From the NCBI GenBank assembly GCA_029532415.1, contig JAQOTA010000067.1, positions 518,803 to 582,802 on the forward strand: a DNA stretch of 64,000 bases. The letters run 5' to 3'. The stretch is from Marasmius tenuissimus. Its lineage: Eukaryota; Basidiomycota; Agaricomycetes; Agaricales; Marasmiaceae. This document shows positions 12,233 to 24,496 of this stretch, piece after piece. A model generated the notes under the pieces. It had not been told where the DNA came from and did no database searches. It was given only the letters and a program-made list of their open reading frames with translations. The translations under genes were made by a program, and so were the position numbers. The first letter of the stretch is position 1. The number at the start of each line of letters is the position of its first letter.

Positions 12233-15200
12233 CGTACATTCAACCTCTCGTCGTTATCCAGCCTGGAATCGTTGATCTGTGAATGAGTCAGTGACAAATA
12301 ATTGACGTCAAATGCTTGGACGCCGAAGCCACTATCAACGTTCCTGCCGATGTTGAAGGACCCGTTTGTCAAACATAGAGACGCTCTGAACCGAAAAGTA
12401 ACCGTACCTCCGCACAAAATTGTCACGTAGGATGAGATACACACGCGTCCTCGCGTAGCGCAAGTATCAATTCCAGGGCCCAGGCGTTGTTCTCATCGGT
12501 TTGCAATATCTAAGAGATAAAGAGAACCCGCAAGATGTGAGAACAGGCGAGAAAGACCCAACTACGACTGGCGTCGCCGCACCGAGGACAGACTGATGAA
12601 TATTCCCTTTTAACGGCTTCCTGAGAGGCATAATACCCAGCGACTCCACTGTCGCTTATTCGGATGCAAGCGCAAGCTATCAGTAGAACTAAGAAAGGTG
12701 AATGCTTACCGCTCATCTCACTCTTGCGTTAGCATTCCATATTCATAGAGATGACCTTCATAGCTACCTCTCGCTTGGTCTAAAAGTGTTAGCCGGGTGT
12801 AAAAAGAACCACCGAACGTCATCGTAGCGACCTTCGGATACATTCGTTGAAAGACATATAAGACTCAGCGTGAAGGGCAACTGGTATCCGCATGAGAAAA
12901 CCTTGAGGCACCCCTTGTTATACGGTGTCGTGAAACTTGGAAAGAGATGCCTCGTGATTGAAATATCGATTAGTCGTTTGAGGGAAGTTCTTGTCAGATT
13001 ACTTATCAAAGGTTACGACTCTGCCTCCTATTTTGTTGAAAATAAACGCACGGAACGAGGAAAGACTCGAAAGTCATGAGCTGCCCTGTCCTCAGAGCTA
13101 CTGGTGTACATCGTTTACTTGACAAAAGCGTACAAGATAACAATGCCTTACTCCCCTCGAATACTCCATATCGTCTTTACTCCCCAGCCTGATGGCAGCT
13201 CTGCTTTACACGTCCTAACATGACTCGCGTACACCCGGTGCCATTTGGCCGGAACAACAGCCAACGTCTTTGCGGGGTCAATACGGCGTACGGCCCTCCC
13301 TGTTGGCTCGACAGCTAGTTTTATCAAAATGCTTGGCTCAAAATTTGTTAACAAGGAACGATATTTGCTATTGGGGGGAGTTATAAGCTCACGAAAGTTC
13401 TGAGTCGGTAGATCGCTCGGTATGCTCAGATCGGTATGGCAAGACCGCTAAAGCCAACCGTAAATTTCTGTGAGATGACTGATCCTACCACGGCCTCGTC
13501 TCTCAGCTGAGCACCCACATTTAATCATGACCGAAGCCGTGACCGTCTGATGACGAGAGAGGTGGCGGGTATCCGTACGAACAAAAGCTCAGAAGTCCTT
13601 TTGTGCTAATTTATAGGTTTGAGTGTAAGTAAGATGTCGGTCAAGAATGAGAGATTCCCGATTTGTACGTGAGGTTAAGGTCTTCAGAAGATGTCGACAA
13701 CGACCGGGACACATTGATGTCCAACACCATCTATTGAATGTAATGCGCCCTCTAGACGACCACCACCGCGAGCAGACCTGAATGACCGTCTCTGCTGGCA
13801 GCATTGGCAGTAACCCTCTGTCGAGTGTATTCGATAAGGTAGATCTGCCATTCGGAGATCCTGCCTCACATCATCGGAACTTCAATCAGGGGCACCAAAG
13901 CGAGGGGGAAAAGAAAGGACCCCGTCTCGTTTCTCCTTCTCTTTTCAACAATGGGAGGTGTCAATACGAGGTTGATATCTCGGTACCCAAACTGACGGAA
14001 AGTGCCGACAGGAGAGCTGGGCCGGTGTCAACGAGTTGTTTGGGGGTGAAGTAGTAACGAAGAGCTTGAGCTGATGGTGGTCGTACGAAAGCAGGCTCAG
14101 GCGGAGTCCAAATCATGACGTCGTTCAACTTGGATTATGTCACTATGGGCGCTTTTTTGGTTGGCTTTTTACCCCCACTCGACATCAAGACCCTCTCAGC
14201 TTTTCCTCGGTCGGCAGCTAGTCAAGAAGCCTAGCCAAGCTCTACTTTGGTGGGATCAGAACTGCTAAGAAACCTCTCGAGACTCGATGATTATAACCGT
14301 ACAGTATGCCCTCATTACCATTCAGTACGAGCGCCGTTTGTCTCGGCTCGGATACTCTTTCTCCCTGATCAAAACTATCGACAGCTCCCCCTCCAGCGTC
14401 GTTTGTCACTCGTTCATCCTAATAGCTTGGCAAGATATCTGAGCTGAGATTGTGAGCTCTCGGTGAACGCCTTAAATTATGCGAGCCTCGAAGCCGAAGC
14501 GCCATTTTTTGCTATCGGTAGAAGTCAGACCAACCACTCAAGCGACAGTATCCTGGACCGAATGCTCTAACCTTGGACTCGTAGTACGCCAGAATCACGC
14601 ACGAGCAGTCGCCGTCTCAAAACTCATGAAGTTCAAGAATGAAGTTCTAGTGTTGCTTGTACTAATAGGGACTCGATCTTCGCGACCTTTGCACGCCACT
14701 TTTCATTTCCAATAACCAAGATTGATCCAGCTCTGCCAAATCCGTTTCTTGAAGTTTTGGAAGGCTCCCTGGCACATCAGATTGTAGGGTTATGAAGGCA
14801 ATCCATCACTTTGATTCTCGAGTCGATGCGGAGCAAAGAACGGAGTATTCCAGGTCAGCCAGTCTATCCGTGGCTCCCATCTACCGTGGAATGGCGTAAC
14901 AGGATATTAGTGAAGGGATCTGTAATTCAACCCCCTCCAAGTAGCTGAATATTCAAACCAACCTCCCAATCTACCTTTGCTCAAACCTCTTGTTGCACCC
15001 GTAAGACAATTATCTCTTGTTTTTGCTCACTATGTCAGGCGTTCATCACACAACGAAGTTTGGAATACCGAAATCGTTGGTTCTCACCTATTAGCGCCTC
15101 GTCGAACAAGATCAATGTAGAACGACGAGTGAGGTCTTTCGGGTAGCATGAATTTGAGAGAAGGCAAACGTACATCTCCGAGACAGATGTTGAGGTAATT

Positions 15201-15704
15201 CGGTCCTACTTCATGCTCGTCGGAAAAAAACCTCTCGGAGCGACCGAAGCGTATCATCACAGGTACTTCCTGTCGAAGAAACCGGCAAAGGATCTTGAAT
15301 GTTCATTCGGGGTATCAGCTCATCTTTTGACTATGGCTGGACATCAGCCGCGCACCGTTATCACAACCTGTATTTCTCCCCGACGGTCAATTTAGCTGAG
15401 GACCACTTCGTTAGAAATACCCCTCGACAGACAAGCAAGGGAGTTATCAGTGTATCAAAGTTGTCATTGATGGAATCAAGTGCTACTTGTCTTTCCCCCA
15501 TTACCACCACTCTGGTATCTCGCTCACAGCACAATGACGCCGGCGTCAGCTCACCAGTGATCTCCCGTTTCTAGCGCCTCGGCGGTTATGCCTTCGTAAG
15601 TATTCACAGTTTGCTCACTTTTAGATCTGTTCTGTCCGTATGTTTGGGTTGATGTAGCGGCTCGCTCATATCAGCCGGCACAACAGCAGGAAGACCTCTG
15701 TCTA
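12233..15704. repeat. U intergenic block, copy U1
   Basis: This block lies between copies B and C and is collinear with U3 (35528-39784), and from about 12470 on with U2 (20601-24299). Shared landmarks are 'tttagcg.acattcaa' at 12229, 'ccagggcccaggcgtt' at 12472, 'gatcgtacc'-like and 'gcgggtatccgtac' near 13567, and 'ggcggagtcc' at 14090. Minus-strand open pieces such as ISNLTRTSLKRLIDISITRH (12950-13009) recur in U2, which suggests a decayed gene in the block. A + strand piece at 14479-14715 is the frameshifted equivalent of the TM-containing exon of U2 and U3. Confidence 0.8.
14479..14715 (+). pseudogene. Decayed copy of the U-block membrane exon
   Basis: This keeps the ATG and the ALA-rich/hydrophobic core (AVAVSKLMKFKNEVLVLLVLIG) of the open frames at 23126-23518 and 38489-38914. 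It changes frame before and after that core relative to them, so it does not encode the full segment. See the U2 entry for what can be said of the family. Confidence 0.45.
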
Positions 15705-15904
15705 TTTGTGACAGTCATGTGAGCTCAATGACTCCGTCGTATTGGTGGACATAACGAGGTCTAAAACAGCATGTAGAACACGAGGCTATGTTCCCAGCCT
15801 CACATATACAGCTAGTGTGCGAGCGACAGAACGACGTTCTTCCCTTCCCCTCACCATCACAAGTTGACCAGCAATCCCCTCATTTTTCCTTCTATTCTTT
15901 GTGG
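15705..15904 (+). promoter_or_regulatory. Conserved upstream region of intact gene C
   Basis: This is the same upstream block as before copies A, D and F. It has 'ctcacatatacagctagtgtgcg' about 100 bases before the ATG, followed by a pyrimidine-rich run ('cttcccttcccctcacc', 'ttttccttctattcttt') up to the start codon, as is common before fungal start codons. Regulatory function is inferred from conservation across the paralogues. Confidence 0.4.
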
Positions 15905-18233
15905 ATGGCAATGGTCAATGTCTTTACTGACACCAGAGACGTCCAGATTGGCCATAATGCAAATATACAAAGTGTAGGCGGCAATTTGACAACAACAACG
16001 ACGAATACATATTACAATGATCGAGGGAATACAGTTGTATTGGTGCGTGGGGGCCCTATACTGATTACCAACATTCTGACTGGAGCATAGTACGGGAGTA
16101 TGTTCAGAAAGATACTCATAGGCGACATCATTGTGCGGAGGGATGTCTCTTCGCAGGTCCTAGAAGTGGTCGTGGAAAATAAACATCCAGAATCAGATCA
16201 TGGGGAATCACAACAACAGTCCAAAGTGATGAGAGTTAGGAAAACCACGCAACACGTTGAGGTCATGGGACTCCCAGGAAATTTCACCAGCATAGCAATT
16301 GAGAGATTGGACGGGACTCAAGACGGCCTTGAAACCGTAAGCATACTTTGTACGAGTTTGGCTTGGTATCTTATGGGCCATTGCAGATATTAGAGAGTGT
16401 ATGTAGAGAGCTGGCATCTCGGCGGTTTGTTCAGATACATGCTTGCGGAGTGGTCTACTAATTTGATCTCAGGTCGCCGCTATTCCCCCAGCTGGTTGGA
16501 ATGGGCCAGTCCAAGCAGCCGACGTGGATCGTGCATGACGGTAGGGGTTTTTGGTCGGTGGTTTTACCTGTGGACACTGACAAGGACGTTAAAGAACTGG
16601 CAAACGGGTTTGACTTCAGCAAGAAGATGTGGGATGAAGGGGGCACAGTGGTATTTTACTACCTTTGGTATACACAGGTATGTCTACTTTCTGACATCCA
16701 ACGTCGGCTAAGAGTGTTTTTAGAGCACCTCGTATGATGCCTTGTGTGCAGACAAGACTCTGACGATACCTGTGAGTGGTTTATTTACAGAATTTACTTC
16801 TCTGATAGATGAACGAAAGGTTTCGGTCGAGTGGGGTTTTTGGATGTTCAACCTCAAATCCCACGCGTGGCAATACGACATCCCATCCATCTCCCTCTCC
16901 ACACCAAACATCAACACCGCTCTCAAATCGCTCGCCTATCGACCAACCCCACTTCGCCAAGAAACACCTCCCCGACTCGACCCCACCGAGATCGTCGACT
17001 ACTTTGAAAACCAACTCGGCGACTTTTTGCATGTGATTGCGTCATCGGGGCAGATAAGGCAGGTCGAAGATCTTTCGGATTTTTCACGTCATGGTCTTCT
17101 GACCTTTGGGGCTGTTGTCGACCAAAACCAACCCGAAATCATCGCCCACATCCCCTCTACCCCTTCCCCTCAATGGTGTTTTGACAACTTTAGCACCGGT
17201 GTTCAAGCCACCTACTCCACTTCCGGTATGTTAACCTGCCCAATCCATCTTTCGTGTGCTAACTTGTGTAGTACCATGGCGTGTCGATTTCTGCTCTGAC
17301 CTGCCGGCGGTGAACGTGAACCTTCACTTCTCCTGGTGCCTGCCAAATCCATTTCAACAACATATTGCCTACTTCACCCAGTCTCTTCCGTTTGCCAATG
17401 ATTGTCATGATCCGTGGAACAACCTTGGCGAGTGCCCCTCCATTCCTCGCCAACTCCCCACTGATCTCCATTTCCCTCAGTATTCATTACTGACGTTCGA
17501 TTGGCTCTTGTTGGCAAAATCCCCAATAACTCCACATCCTCGACCCCCATTTATCTTTTTGTCCCTCCGGTTCCTATAGAGCATAGCAACGGCATGTACT
17601 CCTTACACTATCCCCTTGTTGGCCCACTTTTTTACTGGTCCCTCGACCCGAACGGAGAACATGTGATATCCGAGGAGGATTGGGAGATGAACGGGATTCC
17701 CAGGCTTGAGGTTCTGTCTTGGATTGGCGCGTCGTGGGGCAGTGAGCTTTACTGGGCAGTAGAAGAGTATTTTCAAACACGGAACTACGACTTGGATGGT
17801 AGAAAATATGCATCGGAACATCGGTATCCCGTGCTGATACCGGGTGAGTTACAGCTCTGGTTTGTGTTTTGGACTCTCTCCGGTATATACTTACTCCCAA
17901 GATTCTAGGCGATCCTTTTGACGTGAGGTTTTATAACTGGAGCGAGTCGGAAATAGGTGAAGACTGGAGTGATACCAACTCGGAAGGTGAGTCATCAATG
18001 ACATCGGAGACTCTGGCAACTCATGCTGCCATATAGACACTCAACACAGCGATCAGCCCCCCTCCGAAATTTCTCGAGCCACAGTTACGCGAAGCGGGAA
18101 GGCCCGGATGCTGAAATACACTCAGAAAATATCCAGGGTATTTAGGCGAATCACGCGAAGATCTAAAGCAAGCCCTGCAGCATTGGCTAATGTACCTTCG
18201 ATACAGAGAACCCGGAAGGACAGGAAAATGTAG
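15905..18233 (+). CDS. Array gene copy C, intact, ten exons, unknown function
   Basis: Exons are 15905-16042, 16091-16336, 16387-16424, 16473-16677, 16820-17225, 17272-17427, 17481-17843, 17909-17986 and 18037-18233. A possible 15-base microexon lies at 16757-16771. All phases fit, giving about 608 aa (613 with the microexon) and a TAG stop. The N-terminus has the motif TDTRDVQIGHNANIQSVGGN followed by Thr/Asn-rich sequence. Next comes a segment (RKILIGDIIVRRDVS, then MRVRKTTQHVEVMGLPGNF, then SPLFPQLVGMGQSKQPTWIV) that reminds me of the kinase N-lobe-like segment of large Agaricomycete families. No catalytic kinase motifs follow, so enzymatic activity is doubtful. The middle is Pro-rich, and the C-terminus is strongly basic (KYTQKISRVFRRITRRSK). 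No signal peptide or TM segment is seen. The intron at 17428-17480 uses a GC donor. Function is unknown. Confidence 0.8.
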
Positions 18234-20600
18234 TTCTAATTTGTATCTAATTCAACCTTGGGCCATACTATTCAATAATGTTGCTCCCGACCACAATTTC
18301 TTTATTTTACGATTAAACCGAGTGCCATTGTCCACGATCCAGCTTGAGTTGAACCTACCTTTCAATGTTACCATGAAGTCATCATTTCCGGAGAACGGAT
18401 ATCCACCTGAATGGACTTGTCTGTAGCGAGATTCCCGATAGTACTCACGATATCCCATTCGAGTGAGGACAGTGATTAATTTAGCCTCAATTTCGCCCTG
18501 GGACCTCTTATCCTAGATGTACACGCCTGCAAACATGGGCATCTCCCCATTACAGCTGAGTCCAATCACCAGGTGTCGATGCTTCCACACTCTGACAGGT
18601 CCGCCTGAGAATGATGAGAATGAGCCAGCGAGTTCATCAGGGAACAACATGTTCAAACTGCGAACCCACATGAGAGGGGTTGAATAAACATTCCAAGTCC
18701 ACTCACCGGAATAGGGATAATGTGCAAGTTTTACCCTCTGATCTTCCAGACAGGAATCACCGTTGCTGTTCGGTTAGGTATGTTGGTCGGGCCTACTGGA
18801 AAGCTTGACCGTCAGTTCTTACGGACACAAATGATTGGAGTAGAACTTACCTTTGGTCGGAGCCGGCCACCAAACGTCCCGACTATCATCCACTGGTAAA
18901 GTTTGTCGAATGTGAGGAACACTACACATTGAACGGAGGAACTTGATCTCGCCTCAAAGAATCGGGACGATCTCACTCTCCACGAATCGCATTTTAGCAG
19001 TGCCCGTCCGATCTGACGTAGCGGTAGAACATATCCACACTAGCAAAAGCACGGGATATCCATTATTCTAACTCAGAACCTGGACTTTTCGACCAATACT
19101 GTCCCTGACCGACCGTGTTATGCCTGATCTCGGCCTCACGACTCGGGTCCTTTTGACACCGAATCCCAGCAGAAATCACATCATAACATAAAAAACAACC
19201 GAGGAATATGAGAATTTTCTAGGTACGGCGAGTAATGAATCATAGGACTCCCGACCATGCTTGCTCTGCAAATCGTCAACGTGAGCTGTTGAAATCTTGA
19301 GCGGTGACAAATGGACGATGTAGCCCAGGACCGACCTATGCCTTCAGAGGATTCTCGTTGTTGTTGACAGTCGCACATTTGTAATATATCATTATCAACG
19401 CCGTTATCCACCGGGATGAGCCGTGCTGTGCGGGTTCTTGGGGTATAAAACCGGATTGCAGCGGCTAGTAAGAACTTCTGTATAAAAGATTCTCGTCTGG
19501 GATTAAGAGTGATGAATTTGTTACGATAAATGCTCGCGTAAATAGGACAGATTAAAATCATTGATGATTTAGCCCAAGGGCGTTGAGGTTCTCGAGCGAG
19601 ACGGCTTGAAAGGACCGTATGGAAGCGTACTAGGTTCGCATCAATGCTGTATCCGTCGCCTCGGTGAAATGTGCTTACTGAAACGACACAGAGTTATATA
19701 CTAGTCAGTAGTAGTCTAGGAATGTGAGCACCAACACGCACCACAGGGGTTCTTTTTTGCCACAGCGATTCAGCGCTGACGAGCCTTGACTTTACCATCG
19801 TCCCTTCAACTTATCTAGAAACGCTTCTCCACCGATCTATGTACTGGTTCCGATTTAGATAAGTAAAAAAACGTAGCGGCGGATAGCATAAGTTCATGGC
19901 CAAGTTCTGGCATCCCCAAAGGTAAGGTATGTGATTTCGAAGAGAGGCATGAGTATTTTTGGGTAGGGTTGTGACGTTTAAACTCGTTTGAATCGCTCGG
20001 AGGGATATTCTGGTGCTAAGGGCTGCCCTTCCGGTTGTTAAGTCGACTTTCGTTTGGTATCAGTGGACCAAAGGAGGTATTTTCCTGAGAACGTGAGGAT
20101 GATTATGTTGAAAGATAATACTGGAGGTCATCTTCAAAGCTATATCTCGGACTCGACTGCTGATAACGAGAGTAGTGTTCATCGGTATAAATTGATATCC
20201 ACAAAGTACGAAGGCGTTAATGATAGGATGACCCGCTTCTTTATCAACCTGAACGACAAGTAAGGAGACCCAGCACTGGGTAGAGAGCCACCACTCGTGC
20301 CATCGTTCAAAGTGAGACCAACTGAGGTCCCATCAGGATCACCGGCGGCGAAGCCTGTGTCCTGGTGATAAGTCCTTAGATATGTACCCGGAATCTCTGA
20401 CTGGGGGTAACGGTGCTATCGTATCGGTAAAAGCGAAAGGGTCTAACATCGGGGAGGAAAGCTTTCACGAGCCCGGATATACCGCGGAGTTGACTGTTGC
20501 TGCTGGTGTCCATAGCCTGGAGTGATTGGAATGTGATTCCCCGGAGTTCTAAGATGAAGAACCGTACCGAGAAACAACACCAATGGAAGTCGAAACACCG
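18234..20600. repeat. T intergenic block, copy T1
   Basis: This follows gene C and is collinear with T2 (26821-29490) after gene D. Shared landmarks are 'accatgaagtcatcat' near 18371 and 26957, 'tgtacacgcctgcaaacatgg' near 18517 and 27083, 'aatcacatcataa' near 19173, and 'gaggtattttc' near 20079. On the minus strand, pieces such as DDFMVTLKGRFNSSW (about 18380) and VSTFHRGDGYSIDANLVRFH (about 19650) are conserved with T2. On + a piece at 20054-20263 (LQSYISDSTADNESSVHRY) matches T2 at 28948-29262. These look like remnants of small genes on both strands. None is complete as read. Confidence 0.75.
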
Positions 20601-23600
20601 TGCGTGTAAGTATCAATTCCAGGGCCCAGGCGTTATTCTCATCGGTTGGCAATGTCTAAGAGATAAAGAGAACCCGCAAGATGAGCGCAAGCTATCAGTA
20701 GAACTAAGGAAGGTGAATGCATACCGCTCATCTCTCTTTTGTGTTAGCATTCCATATTTATAGAGATGACCTTCATAGCCACCTACAGCTTGGTCTAAGA
20801 GTGTTAGCCGGGTGTAAAAAGAACCACGGATCGTCATCGTAGCGCGCTTCAGATACGTTCGGTGAAAGACCGATGCGATCCAGCATGAAGGGGGACTGGT
20901 GTCCCCATGAGGAAACCTCGAGGCGCCCCTTGTTATACGGCATCGTGAAACTTGGAGAGAGATGCCTCGTGATTGAAATATCGATTAGTCGTTTGAGGGA
21001 AGTTCTTGTTAGATTACTTATCAAAGTTTACGACTCTGCCTCCTACTTTATTGAGAATAAGCGCACGGAAGGAGCAACAGAAAGACTCGAAAGTCATGAG
21101 CTGCCCTGTCCTCAGAGCTACTGGTTTACATCGTCTACTGGACAAAAGCGTACAAGATAACAATGCTGTGCTCCTCTCGAATACTTCATATCATCTCTAC
21201 TCCCCAGACTGATTGCAGATATTAACATGACTCGCGTGCACCCGGGGTCATTCGACTGGAGTTACAGTCAACGTCCTTGTGGGCTCAATAAGGCGTACGG
21301 CTCTCCCTGTTGGCTCGACAGCTAGTTTTATCAAAATGCTTGGCTTAAAATTTGTTAAAAAGGACCGATATTCGCTATTGCGGGGAGTTGAAGAGATAAA
21401 TAAGCTCACTAAAGTTCTAAGTCAGTAGACCTCTCGGTAAGCTTAGATCGGTATGGCAAGACCGCTGAAGCCGACCGTAAGATCTGTGAGATGACTGATC
21501 GTACCTCGGCCTCGTATCTCAGCTAAAGACCCTCATTTGATCATGACCGTAGCCGTGACCGTTGAACGACGAGAGAGGTGGCGGGTATCCGTACAAGCAA
21601 AAGCTCAGAAATCCTTTTGTGTCAATATGAAGGTTTGAGTATAATAAGATGTCGATCAAGAACGAGCGATCACCGATTTGTACGTGAGGTATCGGCCTTC
21701 AGAAGATGTTGACAACGACTGAGCACATTGATGTCCAATGCCATCTATTGAATGTAATGCACCCTCCGAATTACCGTCACCGTGAACAGACGTGAGTGAC
21801 CGTCTCTGCTGCCAGCATTGGCGGTAACCCTCTGTCGAGTATTCGATAAGGTAGATCTGCTATTCGGAGATCTTGCCTCACATCATCAGAACTTCAATGA
21901 GGGGCATTGAAGCGAGGGGGAAGAGAAAGGACCCCGTCTCGTTTCTTCTTCTCTTGTCTCTAATGGCATTCCAACAATGGGAGGTGTTGATACAAGGTTG
22001 ATATCTCGGTGCCCAAGCTGATGGAGAGGGCTGATAGGAGAGCGGTACCGGTATCGACGAGCTGTTTGGGGTCAAGTTGAGGGCTCTACGCCCCTGTTGG
22101 AGGGACACTCTTATCCTTCATGAGCACATGATGACATGGCCGCGCTGGCATTCTACAACTGAGATATAATACCAACGGTGGGGGGAAATATCAAATTTCA
22201 CTAACCTTTTCGATAATTTCGAACTGAAGACTCACATAGTCCTTTGGTGGTTAGGGTTCGTTCTGCCGATATGGGAAAATGTGGCACAAATGATGAGCAA
22301 ACAGATCGTATGATTGTTCATGGTAACTCGTCTCAAGGCTGAGTTTTCGACCGTAGATCTCCAGCCTCTAGCTCAAACTCCATGACACAGAGACAATGTC
22401 CCTTTGTCTCCCATTTCTTCACAAGCGGCGGTTTGGTCGTAAGTGGTCAAGCAGGGCGCAATCCGGAGACAGATATAACAAAGTATTTGTATGTATCGTC
22501 CAAGACATCCACATTTCTCGACCTCTGTTAGAACCTATAGCTGCATAACCCGACTTTAATAGGTCAGACGCGTAGCTGGGCCAGCTTTTGGTCCATCACG
22601 GCAGGGACTTGTATTCGACGAACCTAGAATGACAGCGGAAGTTTTTGATTTTTGGATTGATAACCGAGTGGCTCCGAAGGTAAAGAGAATCGGATGACAG
22701 GATAGCTAGGGAAGAGAAGTAACGATGAGGTTGAGCTGGAAAGTAGGTTCAGGCGGAGTCCGAATCATGACGTCGTTCATTCTGGGTTGTGTGGGCGCTT
22801 TTTTAGTTTGCTTTCATCCCCCACTCGACATCAAGACCCTCTCAGCTTTTCTTTAGTCGACTGCTAGCCGGGTAGCCCAGCCAAACCATAGTCCGACGAG
22901 ATCAAAACTGGAACCAAACCTCCCGAGGCTCAATGCTTACTGCCGCAGGATATGCCCTCACTCCCATTCAGTACAAGCACCGTTTGTCTCGGCTCGGATA
23001 TTCTCTCTCTTTGAGTTCAAACTATCTGCTGCTCCCCCTCCAGCGTTGTTTGTCGCTTGTTCATTGTTATTGCTTGGCAAGATATCTGAGCTGAGGCTGT
23101 ATAATCTCAATGAACGCCGCGTATCATGCGAGCATCGGGAGACGAAGCTTCATTTTTCGCTATCGGCAGTGGAAACCAGATCAACCAATTGGGCGACAGT
23201 GTCTTGGATCAAAAGGCTCGAGCCTTGGACTCATGGTACACCAAAATCACGATTTCAGCACGAGCAATCGCCGTTTCAAAACTCGTAAAGTTCAAGAATG
23301 AAGTTATAGTGTTGCTCATACTGATATTCGCGACTCTTGCACGCCAATTTTCCTTCTCAACAACCTGGATTGACCCAGCTCAGCCAGATTCGTTTCTTGA
23401 AGTTTTGGAAGGCTCCCCGTATTGTAGATCAGCCAGTCTTTCCGTGGCTCTCATCTACCGTGGAATGGCGTACCATGGTATTAGTGGAGGTATCTGTAAT
23501 CTAACCCCCTCCGAGTAGCTGAATATCCAAATCGACCTCCCAAGCCACCCTTGCTCAGACCTCTTGTTGCACCAGTAAGATGATTATCTCTGGTTTTGCC

Positions 23601-24299
23601 ACTACATTGCTTGCTTATCGTGCGACAGGTTTGGATTACCGAAACCGTTGGTTCTCACCCTCTCAGCGCCTCGTCAAACAAGATAAAGGTAGAATGCCCA
23701 GAGGAGAGGAATGAGGTCTTTCGGGTGCTATAAATCCGAGAGAAGGTGAACGTACACCTCCGAAACAGATGGTAATGATAACGCGGATAATAGCGGGTAA
23801 TTCTCGCCGAATCAAATGGCAAAGGACTATAAATATTCATCCGGGGTATTAGCTCGTCTTTTAACTATTCCGACTGAACCCGCCGCACGCCGCACCACAA
23901 CCTATCTCCCTCGTTGATGGTCCATTTAGCCAACAACTATTTTGAGTCTTGGTTTCAATCTTGAAGAGTAATTCAAGGATGACCTTCGTTGGGAGTACCC
24001 AAGGGAGTTGTCGAGTCATCAGTGATAGAATTAAATTCTGTACGTCTTTCCCCCATTACCCCCACTCTCGAACCTGCTCGGTACATCGTTCACAACACAA
24101 TGACGCTGGAGTCAACTCGCCAGCTCCGATCCCTCGTCCTTCGCGCTCCGGTAGTTACATTGAATATCGTGGCTTTCGTGAGTGTTCGCTTTATACTCGG
24201 ATTCTATTTCATCCATATGTTTGGGTTGATATGCCGGTGCGCGTATCAACCAGGGCACAAGAATATCTAGTATTTGGTCTATATCGGGGAGATCTGTTT
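20601..24299. repeat. U intergenic block, copy U2
   Basis: This is collinear with U3 (about 35860-39784) and U1, and lies directly upstream of gene D. It begins inside the sequence 'caattccagggcccaggcgtt' joined to the end of T1. Minus-strand pieces (21024-20773 and 20837-20613) are conserved with U1, which hints at a decayed minus-strand gene with EGHLYKYGML and WFFLHPANT motifs. The + strand open frame at 23126-23518 is listed separately. Confidence 0.8.
23126..23518 (+). CDS. U2 open frame with a membrane segment, unknown
   Basis: This 130-codon open frame starts at an ATG and has an amphipathic part (GNQINQLGDSVLDQKARALD), then AIAVSKLVKFKNEVIVLLIL, which runs into one hydrophobic segment of about 18 residues (VIVLLILIFATLA). 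A conserved part after that contains WIDPAQPDSFLEVLEGSP. Compared with U3 (38489-38914), the length differences I can see (3, 6 and 9 bases) are all multiples of three, as expected if this frame has been translated. U1 has a frameshifted version. It may be one exon of a longer gene, with neighbours in the U block unresolved. No known family comes to mind. Confidence 0.4.
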   Translation: MRASGDEASFFAIGSGNQINQLGDSVLDQKARALDSWYTKITISARAIAVSKLVKFKNEVIVLLILIFATLARQFSFSTTWIDPAQPDSFLEVLEGSPYCRSASLSVALIYRGMAYHGISGGICNLTPSE

Positions 24300-24496
24300 C
24301 TGACAGTCATGTGAACCCAATGGGCTCGTCGCATTGGTGGACATAGCGAGGACTGATACAGCATCTAGGACACGGGACTTGATACCCAGCCTCACATATA
24401 CGACTGGTGTGAGAGCGACAGAACGACATCCTTCCCTTCCCCCCACCATCACAACTCAACCAGCCATCTCCTCATTTTCCCTTCTATCACGGGTGG
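24300..24496 (+). promoter_or_regulatory. Conserved upstream region of intact gene D
   Basis: This matches the regions upstream of copies A, C and F, including 'cctcacatatacgactggtgtg' about 105 bases before the ATG and a pyrimidine-rich run next to the start. Regulatory function is inferred. Confidence 0.4.

Noticed and set aside
16742..17299. 185-codon open frame inside gene C taken as a separate gene
   Set aside because: It reads through two introns of gene C. Splicing gives a consistent longer protein shared with D.
17574..17900. 108-codon minus-strand frame (and its equivalent at 26065-26565)
   Set aside because: These are antisense to exon 8 of C and D, whose sense reading is conserved in all copies.
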